A DNA stretch of 64,000 nucleotides from Paraburkholderia sabiae (GCF_030412785.1 NZ_CP125296.1:868001-932000), one strand, 5' to 3'. Positions 44,906-54,985 are shown, numbered from the stretch's first letter. Notes: generated by a model not told the origin, from the letters alone. A program made the numbers and translations.

Positions 44906-44940
44906 ACCGTAACGGTTTTAAGGCTGCACGCAGGCGTGCA
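44906..44940. promoter_or_regulatory. Two adjacent palindromes upstream of the amino-acid ABC operon
   Basis: ACCGT-A-ACGGT (44906-44916) and TGCACGC-AG-GCGTGCA (44925-44940), both perfect, 44-78 bp upstream of the binding-protein start. Candidate sites for the IclR protein encoded at the operon end. Confidence 0.5.
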
Positions 44941-45051
44941 AACCGGCAGATCGCGCACCTCGCTGTGTGTCCGGTATATCGGAATCGAATCCGGCACAGC
45001 AGATGCGACCCAGTGTTTCATGGAAAAAAACGGATGACAAGCGGGTATACG

Positions 45052-45079
45052 CGCGCCTTCAATGTCGATTGAAGGCGCG
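45052..45079 (-). terminator. Perfect 12-bp hairpin downstream of the polyol operon
   Basis: CGCGCCTTCAAT, loop GTCG, ATTGAAGGCGCG, 56 bp after the last gene of the minus-strand polyol operon. The T-run on that strand comes only about 25 nt later, so intrinsic termination is possible but not textbook; it may stabilise the transcript end. Confidence 0.55.
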
Positions 45080-45134
45080 GCGAAAGTTGAAGAAGGACAG
45101 GTATGAAGGGAGTAGAGCGGAGAGTGTGGCGCGA

Positions 45135-46223
45135 TCAGCGCGGCTTCATCAACACCTTGATCGAGTCCAGCGAATTCGCGACCCTGATCGCCTCGTCCCA
45201 TTCTTCGAGCGAGAAGCCATGCGTGACGATGCCTTTCGACGTGACGAGCCCACGCGCGAGCAGATCGATCGCAATCGGATAGCAATATGGGCCGAGATGC
45301 GCGCCGCGCACGTCGAGTTCCTTTCGATCGCCGATGATCGACCAGTCCGTCGTCGTGTCGCTGCCGAACACCGAAAACTCCACGAAGCGTCCGAGCTTCC
45401 TGATGAGATCGAGCCCTTGCGTGACGCCCGAAGGCGAGCCGGTCGTCTCGATGTACACGTCGCAGCCATACTGATCCGTCAATGACTTCACGATAGCGAG
45501 CGCGTCGTCCTGCTTCGGATTGATCGTCACGTCCGCGCCGTATTCGCGCGCCAGTGCGAGACGTTCGTCGACGAGATCGATGACGACGAGTTTCTTCGGC
45601 GTCTTCAGATGCGCGACCTGCACCATCATCAGACCCAGTGGCCCCGCGCCTGCAATCACGACGACGTCGTCAAGCTGGATGTCGCCGCGGTTCACGGTGT
45701 GAATGGAACACGCCAGCGGTTCGATGATGGCGGCATCTTCCAGCGACACACCCAACGGAATCTTGTGCACGATCGCTGTGGGCGGAAAGCGCATGTACTC
45801 GGCCATGCCGCCATCGGCGACTTCGCGCTGGAAGCCGAAGATGTTGTGTACCTCGCACATCCAGTACTGGCCCGATCGGCAATAACGGCACTTCTCGCAT
45901 GGCACGATCTGCTCGGCGATCACGCGATCACCCTGTTGCACGCCGAAATGTTCGGCGGCGCCTTCGCCGAGCTCTTCCACGTAACCGAAGAACTCGTGAC
46001 CGGGAATGACGGGCGCCTTGACCCACGGGTTCGGGCCGCCCCAGAACATCTTCGCGCCCGACCAGCATTTGCAGTCGCTCGCGCAAATGCCGCAGGCGGC
46101 GATACGTATCACGAGTTCGTTGCGCCCGGCGCGCGGCCGCGCGACCTGCTCGACGCGATAATCCTTCGGTGCGCGGCAGACGATCGCCGTCATCTGTGAC
46201 GCTGCTGGTTCGGTGGCGCTCAT
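45135..46223 (-). CDS. Zinc-dependent MDR alcohol dehydrogenase, erythritol/L-threitol dehydrogenase-like
   Basis: NAD(P)-dependent polyol oxidation. 362 residues from ATG 46223 (GAGG six bases upstream). GroES-like N-domain with catalytic zinc residues in C-G-I-C-A-S-D and P-G-H-E-F-F-G; structural zinc cysteines in C-E-K-C-R-Y-C...M-C-E; Rossmann G-A-G-P-L-G-L near 195. The segment C-W-S-G-A-K-M-F-W-G is one I associate with tetritol (erythritol/L-threitol) dehydrogenases; that substrate call is from memory and only moderate. Last gene of the polyol operon. Confidence 0.85.
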   Translation of the reverse strand: MSATEPAASQMTAIVCRAPKDYRVEQVARPRAGRNELVIRIAACGICASDCKCWSGAKMFWGGPNPWVKAPVIPGHEFFGYVEELGEGAAEHFGVQQGDRVIAEQIVPCEKCRYCRSGQYWMCEVHNIFGFQREVADGGMAEYMRFPPTAIVHKIPLGVSLEDAAIIEPLACSIHTVNRGDIQLDDVVVIAGAGPLGLMMVQVAHLKTPKKLVVIDLVDERLALAREYGADVTINPKQDDALAIVKSLTDQYGCDVYIETTGSPSGVTQGLDLIRKLGRFVEFSVFGSDTTTDWSIIGDRKELDVRGAHLGPYCYPIAIDLLARGLVTSKGIVTHGFSLEEWDEAIRVANSLDSIKVLMKPR

Positions 46224-46308
46224 GATCGACCTCGCCTTCATTGTGTTGCGAGTCTTTCGGGGCGAAGCGCGCGGGCGCTTCGCCGGCCTGTTTGCCTGTT
46301 CCTGCTTG

Positions 46309-47349
46309 CTATTCCTGTTCCAATACGATCTGCACTTTCACGTCGGTCGGCTTGCCGCTCGCCGCTTCTTCGAATGCCTTGATGCCGTCCGCGAAGGCGA
46401 ACGAACGCGAGATGAACGGCTTGACGTCGATGCGGCCCGACGCGATCAACTGGATCGCGCGCGGGAAAATATTCGCGTAGCGGAACACGGACTCGACGCG
46501 CGCTTCCTTGATCTGCAACGCGACGACATCGAGCGGCACAGGATGCTGCGGCATGCCGACGAGCACGAGACAGCCACCGGGGCAGAGCAGATCGACGATG
46601 CCGTCGAACGCCTTCTCGCTGCCGCTCGCTTCGAACACGATGTTGGCGCCCCAGTCGTCGGTCACGCGCTTCACGACGTCGCGCACAGGCGTTTCGCGGA
46701 TATTCACGGCCGTCACGCCCGGCGTGCCGCCGATCAGTTCGAGCTTCTCCGGCACCATGTCGCAGACGATCACGCGGCTGCAACCGCCCGCGAGCGCCGC
46801 GAGCACGCACATCATGCCGATCGTGCCCGCGCCCAATACGACGGCCACATCGCCCGGCTTGATGGCCGCCTTCTTCGCGGCCTGAAGCCCGATCGACAGC
46901 GGCTCGACGATCGCGCCTTCTGCAAAACTCACGTTGTCCGGCAGCTTGTAGGTAAACGCGGCAGGATGAACGACGAATGGCGCGAGGCAGCCGTGCACGG
47001 GCGGCGTGGCCCAGAAGCGCACTTTCGGATCGAGGTTGTAGTAGCCCTCGCGCGACGCGCGCGATTCCATGTCGGGCACGCCGGGCTCCATGCAGACGCG
47101 GTCGCCGGGTTTCAGATGCTGCACTTCATCACCGACCTGCACGACGGTGCCCGCCGCTTCATGGCCGAGCACCATCGGCTCGTTGACGACGAATGGTCCG
47201 ATGCGTCCATGCTGATAGTAGTGAATATCGCTGCCGCAGATGCCGACCGTATGGATGCGGATGCGCACGTCGCGCGGGCCGACCGTCTGCGGCAGGCTGA
47301 ACGGCCGCAGGCTGATGCGCTGTGTGCCTTCGAGTACCAGTGCGTCCAT
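46309..47349 (-). CDS. Xylitol/sorbitol dehydrogenase-like MDR enzyme
   Basis: Zinc-dependent polyol dehydrogenase, 346 residues. ATG 47349 has AAGGA six bases upstream; ATG 47355 is less likely. [11 protein letters not shown] (catalytic zinc Cys), G-H-E-A-A-G, E-P-G-V-P, V-E-P-L-S-I-G, and G-A-G-T-I-G in the Rossmann fold. The structural-zinc Cys cluster is missing (the loop reads [16 protein letters not shown]), as in bacterial xylitol dehydrogenases. Expected reaction: xylitol to D-xylulose. Confidence 0.87.
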   Translation of the reverse strand: MDALVLEGTQRISLRPFSLPQTVGPRDVRIRIHTVGICGSDIHYYQHGRIGPFVVNEPMVLGHEAAGTVVQVGDEVQHLKPGDRVCMEPGVPDMESRASREGYYNLDPKVRFWATPPVHGCLAPFVVHPAAFTYKLPDNVSFAEGAIVEPLSIGLQAAKKAAIKPGDVAVVLGAGTIGMMCVLAALAGGCSRVIVCDMVPEKLELIGGTPGVTAVNIRETPVRDVVKRVTDDWGANIVFEASGSEKAFDGIVDLLCPGGCLVLVGMPQHPVPLDVVALQIKEARVESVFRYANIFPRAIQLIASGRIDVKPFISRSFAFADGIKAFEEAASGKPTDVKVQIVLEQE

Positions 47350-47431
47350 CTTCATTCCTTTCGCAAGAGATGTTGAGCTGCCGAATTCGATCTGTTTTTC
47401 AGTCTCTCTGACTGCGCGCGCCGCCGCGCGC

Positions 47432-48178
47432 TCAACCTGCCTGGAAGCCACCATCCACGGCGAGGCTGACGCCGCTCACCATCGCGGCGTCGTCGCTGAG
47501 CAGGTACGCAATCGTGCGCGCCGCTTCGAGCGGCTGCACGAAGCGGTTGAGCGGAATGCGCGCGAGCATCGGCGCGGATTTCGCGGGATCGCTCCACGCT
47601 TTCTCGGCCATCGGCGTCAGCGTGACGACCGGGTTGACCGTGTTCACGCGGATGCCATGCGGCCCGAGTTCGACGGCCATCACGCGCGTGAGTCCGTCAA
47701 GCGCGGCTTTCGACGCGCAATAGGCGGCATGCAGCGGCAAGCCGACCGTCGCCGACAGGCTCGACACGTTGACGATGGAGCCATGTACGCCGCGCGCGAT
47801 CATGCTGCGCGCGCATTGCTGCGCGACGATCATCGCGGCCTTTACGTTGACGGCCATGAGCGCGTCGAAGGCTTCGACGGTCGTGTCCAGAAACGGCTGT
47901 AATTCGACGATGCCCGCGCAATTGACGAGCAGGTCGACGGGCTGCGCGGCCTCGGCGGCCTTGAGCGTGGCGACGGGATCGGCGAGATTCACGCAGACTG
48001 TTTCGCAGCCGGTTTCTTCGGCGAGCGTGTGCAGATCGTCGGCCGTGCGGCTCAGTGCGATGACGCGCGCGCCGCGCTGCGCCAGAAGCTGCACGGTGGC
48101 GCGTCCAATGCCTTTGCCCGCGCCCGTGACGAGCGCGGTCTTGCTTTCGAATTCGCGATTGCGATCGGGCGTGAACAT
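47432..48178 (-). CDS. SDR similar to L-xylulose reductase
   Basis: 248 residues from ATG 48178 (AGGAG six bases upstream). Cofactor motif [14 protein letters not shown] after strand 2 (NADPH-type), N-C-A-G, active-site Ser in N-V-S-S-L-S-A, Tyr/Lys in A-Y-C-A-S-K. The [17 protein letters not shown] and W-S-D-P-x-K-x-x-x-M-L-x-R-I-P-L segments closely follow mammalian L-xylulose reductase as I recall it. With the xylitol dehydrogenase this would link L-xylulose, xylitol and D-xylulose. Confidence 0.88.
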   Translation of the reverse strand: MFTPDRNREFESKTALVTGAGKGIGRATVQLLAQRGARVIALSRTADDLHTLAEETGCETVCVNLADPVATLKAAEAAQPVDLLVNCAGIVELQPFLDTTVEAFDALMAVNVKAAMIVAQQCARSMIARGVHGSIVNVSSLSATVGLPLHAAYCASKAALDGLTRVMAVELGPHGIRVNTVNPVVTLTPMAEKAWSDPAKSAPMLARIPLNRFVQPLEAARTIAYLLSDDAAMVSGVSLAVDGGFQAG

Positions 48179-48186
48179 CGCGGCTC

Positions 48187-49167
48187 CTAGGGTTCCTCGC
48201 ACAGACGGCGTGCCGTATCTTCGTCCGTCACGAGCACGGATGCATAGCGGCCGCGCAACGCGGCGCGCGTCACGTGAAATTTCTTCGCGCCGCCTGAAAC
48301 GAGCACCACGTCGTCGATCTTGCGCAGATCGTCGAGCGAAATTGCGACCGTGCGGCGATTCAACGGATGATCGATCGGCTCGCCGTTCGCATCCATGAAA
48401 TGGCCGAGCATGTCGCCGACGGCGCCTGCCTTGCGCAAGGTCCGCAGATCATCGGGCTTCGAAATCCCGTACGTGACCACCAGCGATTCCGTCAGGTCGC
48501 CGCAGGTCAGCAGCGCGACGTCGGCATTGCGCGCGAGTTCGTAGGTGGAGCGGACAGTCTCTTCCTGCAGGATCATGTCGCGCGCTTTCTGGCTCCCGAC
48601 ATAGATGGGCGCGGCGAACAGATAGCCGTCCGCATGACAGAGGTTCGCGAAATCGGAGACGATATCGAACGTGTTGATGCTCGGGCAATGCGACAGCCCG
48701 CCTTGCAGCGACACGGCGTTGATCGCGCCGTACGAGCGTTGCGGCATCGCGCGCAGCACCGCGCGGATCGTGCGCCCCCAGCCGATGCCGATCGTGCCGC
48801 CCGGCTCGATGTGTTTCGCGAGACAACCCGCTGCGCCGATGCCGAGCGCCGTCATGTTCGCTTCGGGATTCGCGCCCGTCGGCACGACGACGGCGGATTC
48901 GAGTTCGAAGCGTTCGGCGAGCTGTTCTTCGAGCGCGATGCACGGCGCGATCTTGCTGTTGATCGTGATCTGCACGAGGCCCGATTCGCGGCTCGCCGCG
49001 AGCAGCCGGTTCACGCGCACGCGGTTACTGCCGATACGATGCGCGATCTCCTGCTGCGTCAGATTGCCGATGTAGTAATGCCACGCGACGCGCGCCTGCA
49101 ACTCCTCTTCGGCGTCGATCGCGGTGTCGGGTTCGGACAGCATCACGGGTGGGGCGGTCTTGTTCAT
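48187..49167 (-). CDS. SorC/DeoR-type sugar-binding transcriptional regulator
   Basis: 326 residues: N-terminal HTH about 30-70 (N-L-T-Q-Q-E-I-A-H-R-I-G-S-N-R-V-R-V-N-R-L-L) and a C-terminal sugar-phosphate-binding domain (I-G-I-G-W-G-R-T, S-L-Q-G-G, V-S-G-G-A-K-K). Encoded inside the operon it should control, between the permease and the reductase genes. The likely site is the palindrome at 52535-52560. Confidence 0.9.
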   Translation of the reverse strand: MNKTAPPVMLSEPDTAIDAEEELQARVAWHYYIGNLTQQEIAHRIGSNRVRVNRLLAASRESGLVQITINSKIAPCIALEEQLAERFELESAVVVPTGANPEANMTALGIGAAGCLAKHIEPGGTIGIGWGRTIRAVLRAMPQRSYGAINAVSLQGGLSHCPSINTFDIVSDFANLCHADGYLFAAPIYVGSQKARDMILQEETVRSTYELARNADVALLTCGDLTESLVVTYGISKPDDLRTLRKAGAVGDMLGHFMDANGEPIDHPLNRRTVAISLDDLRKIDDVVLVSGGAKKFHVTRAALRGRYASVLVTDEDTARRLCEEP

Positions 49168-49216
49168 GTACGGTCTTGTGTTTCGGTGAAAAGCAACGCG
49201 CCGTTATACCAGAGCG

Positions 49217-50113
49217 TTACTTCACCGCGCCCATCGTCAGCCCTTGCACGAGCCGGCCCGAAACGAGCAACGCGAACACCACCATCGGCAGCACGATCAG
49301 CGTGCCTGTCGCCATGATTTCGCCCCACGGCAGTTCATAGCCGCTCATGTAGCTGGTGGCCGCGACGGGCGACGTGATCGCGTCCGTGCGCGTCAGCACC
49401 AGCGCGTAGAGCAGGTCGTTCCACGAGAAGATGAAGGCGAAGATCGCCGACACGACGATGCCCGGCATCGCGAGCGGCAGATTGATACGCCAGAAGATCC
49501 GCCACGGCGACGCACCATCGAGCCGCGCCGCTTCGTCGAGTTCGACGGGAATGTTGCGGAACTGGTCCGTGCAGATCCAGATGACGATAGGCAGCGAGAA
49601 CGTGATGTAGAGCAGGATCAGCACGATATGCGTATCGACGATATCGAGCTTCGTCGCGATCAGGAAGAACGGTACGGCGAGCACGACAGGGCTCACCATG
49701 CGGTTCGAGATGAACCAGAACCACAGGTCTTCCTTGCCGCGAAATTCGTAGCGCGCGAGGGCGTAGGCGGCGGGCGTGCCGAGCAGAATCGACAGGACGG
49801 TCGTGCTGCTGGCGATGATCAGCGAATTGATCAGACTGCCGCCCACTTCATGCGTGAAGAGCGCTTCCGCGTAATGCGCGAAGGTCGGTTTGAAGAGCCA
49901 CACGGGCGGATAAGCGAGTGCCTGCGCCTGGCTCTTGAGGCTCGTCGTCACCATCCAGTAGAACGGAAACACGGACGACAGGAACACCACCAGCAGGCCG
50001 AGGAAATGCCATGCGGTCGCGTTGCGCCGCGCGGTGCGTGCGCGTCGGGCACGCGCCGTCAGTGTGCCGTTGCCGGTGAGCGCGGCTGAGGGTTGCGTCG
50101 AAGGTGCGTTCAC
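49217..50113 (-). CDS. Polyol/sugar ABC transporter permease (MalG type)
   Basis: 298 residues, six hydrophobic segments, EAA loop (E-L-D-E-A-A-R-L-D-G-A-S-P-W-R-I-F). CUT1-family inner permease. The GTG start at 50113 overlaps the upstream permease stop by four bases. The frame is open far upstream but that part lies inside the other permease gene. Confidence 0.92.
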   Translation of the reverse strand: MNAPSTQPSAALTGNGTLTARARRARTARRNATAWHFLGLLVVFLSSVFPFYWMVTTSLKSQAQALAYPPVWLFKPTFAHYAEALFTHEVGGSLINSLIIASSTTVLSILLGTPAAYALARYEFRGKEDLWFWFISNRMVSPVVLAVPFFLIATKLDIVDTHIVLILLYITFSLPIVIWICTDQFRNIPVELDEAARLDGASPWRIFWRINLPLAMPGIVVSAIFAFIFSWNDLLYALVLTRTDAITSPVAATSYMSGYELPWGEIMATGTLIVLPMVVFALLVSGRLVQGLTMGAVK

Positions 50114-51045
50114 GCAGCCTCCCGATAAACGAAGCGGATATAGAGCCGCGACAGCACGATGGTCAGGATCAGCAACAGGATTGCCTGTGCCGACGCCATG
50201 CCCTGATCGAACAGACGGAAACCGACGCGCTGGATGTACACGCTGATGAACTCCGTCGCGGTGCCAGGACCGCCGCGCGTCATCGTGAAGACGGCGTCGA
50301 ACATCTTGAGCATGTCGGCGGAACGCAGAATCAGGATCGCGGTGAGGCCGGGCAGCAGATAAGGCCTCTGCAGATGCCACAGAATCTTGCTCCACCTCGG
50401 CGTTTCGAGGCGCGCGGCTTCTTCGGCTTCTTTCGGCACCATCGTCAGGCCGGCGAGCAGAATGAGCGCGCAGAACGGCGTCCATTGCCAGATGTCCATG
50501 ATCATCACCGACACGAAAGCGAGCGTCGGATCGGCGAGCCAGTCTTGCGGCGGCATGCCGAAAAAGCCGGCGATGTAGTTCGCCACACCGAACTGCCGGT
50601 TGAAAATGAGCCGGCCGATCAGTCCCACCACGGCATACGTGGTCGCCATCGGAATCACGAGACTGACGCGCGCGACGGCGCGCATCCACGGCAACGTCGT
50701 GCGATGGAGCATCAGCGCGGCGAACAGTCCGAGCGCGACTTCGATCGGCAGCGTGACGCACAGAAACAGCGCCGTGCGTCCGAGCGCGCCCCAGAACGAC
50801 GGGTCCGTGAGCGTCGCCGTGTAGTTGTCGAACCAGATGAACGGCGTGCCCGACGCCAGATCCGCGAGCTTGTACTGATGAAACGAGTTGTACAACGCCA
50901 GCAGCAGCGGATAAATGCCAATGGCCGCCAGCGTGAAGATCGCGGGAATCAGAAACCAGAACGCGGCCGAGCCAGGCAGACGGACCCGCGAGCGGGGCCG
51001 TCCTCGTGTCACGCCGTTGTCCGGTTGCACGGTGCCGTTCAACAT
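50110..51045 (-). CDS. Polyol/sugar ABC transporter permease (MalF type)
   Basis: 311 residues from ATG 51045 (AGGAG six bases upstream). Six hydrophobic segments and EAA loop (E-A-E-E-A-A-R-L-E-T-P-R-W-S-K-I). Forms the heterodimeric channel with the MalG-type partner. 25 bp after the binding-protein gene. Confidence 0.92.
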   Translation of the reverse strand: MLNGTVQPDNGVTRGRPRSRVRLPGSAAFWFLIPAIFTLAAIGIYPLLLALYNSFHQYKLADLASGTPFIWFDNYTATLTDPSFWGALGRTALFLCVTLPIEVALGLFAALMLHRTTLPWMRAVARVSLVIPMATTYAVVGLIGRLIFNRQFGVANYIAGFFGMPPQDWLADPTLAFVSVMIMDIWQWTPFCALILLAGLTMVPKEAEEAARLETPRWSKILWHLQRPYLLPGLTAILILRSADMLKMFDAVFTMTRGGPGTATEFISVYIQRVGFRLFDQGMASAQAILLLILTIVLSRLYIRFVYREAA

Positions 51046-51070
51046 CGGTTCTCCTGTCAATGCGAGGCCG

Positions 51071-52423
51071 TTACTTGAGCAAAGGCTTCTTGCCGCTGTA
51101 GTAGCCCGCCTTGTTGAGGATTTCTTCCGTCTTCGAGCCGATGGTCTGCGCGCCGTCCTTCACCGACACCTGGCCGAGCATGATCTTCGTGCCCCATTCG
51201 CCGATCACTTCGGAAACAGCCGGCCATTCCGGGAAGCGCGGACGATAATCCGGCACGCCGCCTTGCCACGATTCGACCATCGGCTTCACGAACGGATACT
51301 TGTCCTGCACAGCCTTGTCCTGATACACGGCTGTGCGCGCGGGCACGCCGCCCGCTTCGAGATACGGCTTGGCCATCTCTTCGGACGTGATCCACTGGAT
51401 GAAGAGCCACGCGGCCGCCTGCTTCTTCGCATTCGACTTCGCGTTGACGGCCAGCGAGAATCCGCCCAGCGCGGGCTTCAGTCCCGCCGGTCCCTTCGGT
51501 TCCGTGGTGATTGCGAGGCAGTTGCCGATCTTCGATTTACTCGGATCGGTGAGCGTCGGATAGAACGCGGACCATTCGGTGATCATCGCGACCTGTCCTT
51601 GCGCGAGCGCGTTTACGGCTTCCGCGTGATCGAAGTCGACGATGCCGGGCGGCATGTATTTCATCAGTTTTTGCCGGTATTCGAGGCCCGCCTGCGATTG
51701 CGGCGACATCAGATTCGACTTGAACTTGGCGTCGAGCAGCGAACCGCCGTTCGGCCACAGCACGCGCATGAAGCTATCCGCCGACTGCGTTTCGCCGCGC
51801 CGCGACTGCAACGCGAAAGCGAACTGGTTCTTGCTGGGCTGCGTGAGTTTCGGCGCATACGTGTTCAGCAGTTCGTCCCAGGTCTTCGGCGGCTCGTTGA
51901 AGCCCGCATCCTTCAGCATGCACTTGTTGTAGAACATCAGGCCCGAGTAGTTATCGAACGGCAGGCCGTACGTGACCTTGTCCCACGAGCCGAACGAGTC
52001 GAGCAGGATCGGGAAAAAGCCGGGCAGATTCAGCTTCGGATCGGCGAGCTTGGGGTTGTCCGTGAACGTCTTGATCGGCACGAGCCACTTGTTGCTCGCG
52101 AATTCGCCGATCCACACGACGTCGACGAGCACCACGTCCTGATCGCCGCCGCCCACGAAGTTGAGCACTTCCTTTTCGCGGGTGTTCTCGTACGGAATCA
52201 CTTCCCACTTGACGTTGATGCCCGTTTCTTTTTCGAACTGCGGAATCAGTTTTTGCGCGGCCTTGTAGCCGGGGCGATCGAGAAAGATCGCCTTGATCGT
52301 AGTGCCCGAATACGGCTGCGCGGCCTCTTTCAATGTCCACGCACCCGCATTGGCAGCGCAGAGCAGCGACGCCGCGGCAATCGAGAACGCAATGGCGGTG
52401 GGCTGCAAAAAGCGCTTCTTCAT
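51071..52423 (-). CDS. Periplasmic polyol/sugar-binding protein (CUT1, SBP_bac_1)
   Basis: 450 residues with signal peptide about 1-28 ([16 protein letters not shown]). Core motifs: [38 protein letters not shown] 52423 has AAGGAG eight bases upstream. First gene of the seven-gene minus-strand operon; ligand probably a sugar alcohol, judging from the three dehydrogenases downstream. Confidence 0.92.
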   Translation of the reverse strand: MKKRFLQPTAIAFSIAAASLLCAANAGAWTLKEAAQPYSGTTIKAIFLDRPGYKAAQKLIPQFEKETGINVKWEVIPYENTREKEVLNFVGGGDQDVVLVDVVWIGEFASNKWLVPIKTFTDNPKLADPKLNLPGFFPILLDSFGSWDKVTYGLPFDNYSGLMFYNKCMLKDAGFNEPPKTWDELLNTYAPKLTQPSKNQFAFALQSRRGETQSADSFMRVLWPNGGSLLDAKFKSNLMSPQSQAGLEYRQKLMKYMPPGIVDFDHAEAVNALAQGQVAMITEWSAFYPTLTDPSKSKIGNCLAITTEPKGPAGLKPALGGFSLAVNAKSNAKKQAAAWLFIQWITSEEMAKPYLEAGGVPARTAVYQDKAVQDKYPFVKPMVESWQGGVPDYRPRFPEWPAVSEVIGEWGTKIMLGQVSVKDGAQTIGSKTEEILNKAGYYSGKKPLLK

Positions 52424-52534
52424 CGTTCGTCTCCTTGATTGTTCTTGAGCTATCGATAGATTCCGCGGCGCGCATTCCGGCTTCAGCGACCCGGCATGAA
52501 CGCGTGCAAAGGGTAAGGCGTGCCCTCGTCGTTT

Positions 52535-52560
52535 CACTTGTAATTTGCATTTTACAAATG
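52535..52560. promoter_or_regulatory. 26-bp imperfect palindrome in the polyol divergent promoter
   Basis: CACTTGTAATTTG / CATTTTACAAATG, symmetric in 10 of 13 positions. It lies in the 272-bp gap between the divergent binding-protein and ATPase genes, in the only AT-rich stretch there. Candidate operator of the SorC-type regulator for both transcripts. Confidence 0.6.
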
Positions 52561-52695
52561 TATATTTTGGCGCACACCTGTTGTCAAGAAGAAAATCGTC
52601 AAGTTCTGCATGGTGCGTCGCGACAGCGTGCCCGAGCGGCCTGCTGCGCGATGTCGTGCACCCGTCACGGAGCAAGACATGGGCAGGAGACACGC

Positions 52696-53820
52696 ATGAG
52701 TGCCGTACATCTGCAGCAGATCCGCAAAGCGTTCGCAGGTACCGAGGTGCTGAAGGGCGTCGATATCGACGTGAAAGAACACGAATTTCTCGTGTTCGTC
52801 GGGCCGTCGGGTTGCGGGAAATCCACGCTGTTGCGCAGCATTGCCGGACTCGAGCGGATCGATTCAGGTCACGTCGTGATAGAAGGCGAAGACGTGACGG
52901 AACTGGAGCCGTCGCAGCGCGGCGTCGCGATGGTGTTCCAGTCTTATGCGCTGTATCCGCATATGTCGGTGTACGAGAACATTGCATTCGGGCTGCGCAT
53001 GATCAAATTGCCCGAAGCGCAGATCAAGGAGCGCGTGCATCGCGCGGCGGAGATTCTTCAGATCGGGCAATTGCTGGAGCGGCGGCCGCGCGCGCTGTCG
53101 GGCGGGCAGCGGCAGCGCGTGGCGATCGGGCGCTCGATCGTGCGCGAACCGAAAGTGTTTCTGTTCGACGAGCCGCTGTCGAATCTCGACGCCGCATTAC
53201 GCGTGCAGATGCGTCTCGAACTGATCAAACTGCACAAGCAGCTCAACGCCACGATGATCTACGTCACGCACGACCAGACGGAAGCGATGACGATGGCCGA
53301 TCGCATCGTGGTACTCAATTATGGTCAGGTGGAACAGATCGGTTCGCCGCTGGAGTTGTATCGCACGCCGCGCAATCGCTTTGTCGCGGGTTTTATCGGC
53401 TCGCCGAAGATGAATTTTCTCGATGTGCTTGTGCAGAAGAAAGACGCACAGCGCCTGACGATCGAACTGCCTGGCGGCGCGCCGCTCGACGTGCCGTGCA
53501 ATGGCGATGGCGTCGAAGCGGGGCAGACGCTTGTGCTCGGCATTCGGCCCGAGCATTTCATCGAATCGGCGAATGGGAATGCGGATAGCGCGCTGACGGG
53601 CGAGGTGATGGTCATCGAGCATCTGGGCAGCGAAACGTTGCTGCATGTGCGTCTCGCGGATGAGCGCGTGATTCAGGTCAAGGGTTCAGGCGAATCGACT
53701 GCGGAGGAAGGACAGCGTCTGCAGGCGGGGTTTTCGGTGCGGCATGTGCATCTGTTTCGGGAGGATGGGTTGGCGCTTGAGCCGGGGTCGGTTGTTCGTG
53801 AGGAGTTGCGGGTGGGTTGA
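52696..53820 (+). CDS. Polyol/sugar ABC transporter ATPase (MalK/UgpC type)
   Basis: 374 residues: Walker [10 protein letters not shown], signature L-S-G-G-Q-R-Q-R-V, Walker [22 protein letters not shown], then C-terminal TOBE domain (I-R-P-E-H-F). ATG 52696 follows GGAGA. Divergent from the transporter operon it energises. Confidence 0.94.
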   Translation: MSAVHLQQIRKAFAGTEVLKGVDIDVKEHEFLVFVGPSGCGKSTLLRSIAGLERIDSGHVVIEGEDVTELEPSQRGVAMVFQSYALYPHMSVYENIAFGLRMIKLPEAQIKERVHRAAEILQIGQLLERRPRALSGGQRQRVAIGRSIVREPKVFLFDEPLSNLDAALRVQMRLELIKLHKQLNATMIYVTHDQTEAMTMADRIVVLNYGQVEQIGSPLELYRTPRNRFVAGFIGSPKMNFLDVLVQKKDAQRLTIELPGGAPLDVPCNGDGVEAGQTLVLGIRPEHFIESANGNADSALTGEVMVIEHLGSETLLHVRLADERVIQVKGSGESTAEEGQRLQAGFSVRHVHLFREDGLALEPGSVVREELRVG

Positions 53821-53834
53821 GCGTTCCGCTCACC

Positions 53835-54584
53835 TCAAGCATCGCCGGCTGCCTTGTGGGATACACGCTTGTCGAAACCATTTCGCAGCTGACCTGCCGC
53901 GAAAGCAGTGGCAATCAGCAACAGATACGCAATCAGGAAATCATGCCGCCAACCGTCCAGCGCGGCTCGATACTGGACCAGACTCGCATCAGGTACAAGC
54001 CCGGCTAGATTGGCGGCGATAATCGCACGCTTCATCTGGAAGAACCCCGCCGCTGACAGCAGGGGCAAAGTAACAAACACAGCTATCAGCACGCGTTTTG
54101 CCCGATATACGGGCGCATAGCCGCGCAAACCGAGCCACAATCCGAGGCAACCGTGCACCCAGCCCGGCGCAAGCAGTGCGATCTGCAGGCCTTGCGTCCC
54201 ACTGAGGAGCAGCGACACGATCACCCGTTCGTAGTTCGGTTCGAATCCATAGAGCGAAGCAGCGAGCCGGGTTCCGACCGCATGGCGGATCAACAGCAGC
54301 GGCAGGCTCAGGCCCGCCCAGAGGCGGACCCACTCGCTTAACGGCAGCGCCCAGTGACGTCGGTTGTAAATGGTGCGTAACGCCAGGGCAAAATGCACGC
54401 CGACCGAACCGTAGAGCAGGATCGTGCCTGGCACGCTGTGCCACATCAGCATCGCCAGCATGAGTCCGCGCTCGGCGAGATGCAGCGACCAGATTCCGAG
54501 CGCGTGATTGACCAGATGAAGTGAAATGTATGCCAGCAGCACGATGCCCGAACCTCGCTGCATGGCATGTGGATTCAACCGCAT
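53835..54584 (-). CDS. Haem-b-like membrane anchor protein (adenylate-cyclase CyaC N-terminus-like, no catalytic domain)
   Basis: 249 residues, six hydrophobic segments with conserved-looking histidines (H-L-V-N-H-A-L-G, V-G-V-H-F-A-L-A, L-I-R-H-A-V-G-T-R, W-V-H-G-C-L-G-L). As I recall, this pattern is the succinate-dehydrogenase-like membrane domain at the start of CyaC-type bacterial adenylate cyclases, which continue into a ferredoxin and a cyclase domain. Here the protein stops right after the last helix, 15 bp from the convergent ATPase gene. So it is either truncated or a stand-alone haem protein. ATG 54584 has AAGGGG seven bases upstream; ATG 54650 is an alternative. Confidence 0.7.
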   Translation of the reverse strand: MRLNPHAMQRGSGIVLLAYISLHLVNHALGIWSLHLAERGLMLAMLMWHSVPGTILLYGSVGVHFALALRTIYNRRHWALPLSEWVRLWAGLSLPLLLIRHAVGTRLAASLYGFEPNYERVIVSLLLSGTQGLQIALLAPGWVHGCLGLWLGLRGYAPVYRAKRVLIAVFVTLPLLSAAGFFQMKRAIIAANLAGLVPDASLVQYRAALDGWRHDFLIAYLLLIATAFAAGQLRNGFDKRVSHKAAGDA

Positions 54585-54646
54585 CTCAATCCCCTTGATA
54601 CCCGTTTCCGCAAATATTGCATCGCCACCGATGAGTTTCAGGGACG

Positions 54647-54856
54647 TCAACGACGCCTTTGGTGAGAGAAGGCGATCTCCTCGTCGTCGCGATCGCTTCG
54701 CGTGACGTTTTCACTCGCCGTCACCATGCGTAACGCGTTGGCAAACTGCTCGAACGCTGCGAGCGAGCCGCAGACGCTGTGGTATTCCTCGCGGCCGATC
54801 CTGCCGTCGAGAATCACCGTCATGCCTGATTCACGGGCCATTTCCAGGAGGTTCAT
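54647..54856 (-). CDS. Small hypothetical protein (69 aa)
   Basis: Not recognised. Starts M-N-L-L-E-M-A-R-E-S-G-M with GGAG eight bases upstream; charged C-terminus. It lies 62 bp upstream of the membrane anchor gene on the same strand and may be co-transcribed with it. Preceded by a terminator that isolates it from the gene further upstream. Confidence 0.6.
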   Translation of the reverse strand: MNLLEMARESGMTVILDGRIGREEYHSVCGSLAAFEQFANALRMVTASENVTRSDRDDEEIAFSHQRRR

Positions 54857-54948
54857 CGCAAGTCTCCGGTTTCGTCGAGTCTTGCTGTGTATGACCGACA
54901 ACCGTGCGGCTCTATTCCAGGGATCGTCACTCACCGTAGCGCATACGC

Positions 54949-54985
54949 AAAAAAAAAGCCTCGACTTCCTGAACAAGTCGAGGCT
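54949..54985 (-). terminator. Rho-independent terminator (minus strand)
   Basis: On the minus strand: AGCCTCGACTT, 7-nt loop, AAGTCGAGGCT followed by nine T residues (the A-run at 54949-54957). Perfect 11-bp stem. It implies a transcript from the right, supporting a real minus-strand gene at 55106-55405. Confidence 0.92.

Noticed and set aside
44863..45285. Upstream extension of the amino-acid-binding lipoprotein
   Set aside because: A lipoprotein signal begins at the ATG at 44862, and the extension runs into the neighbouring dehydrogenase gene.
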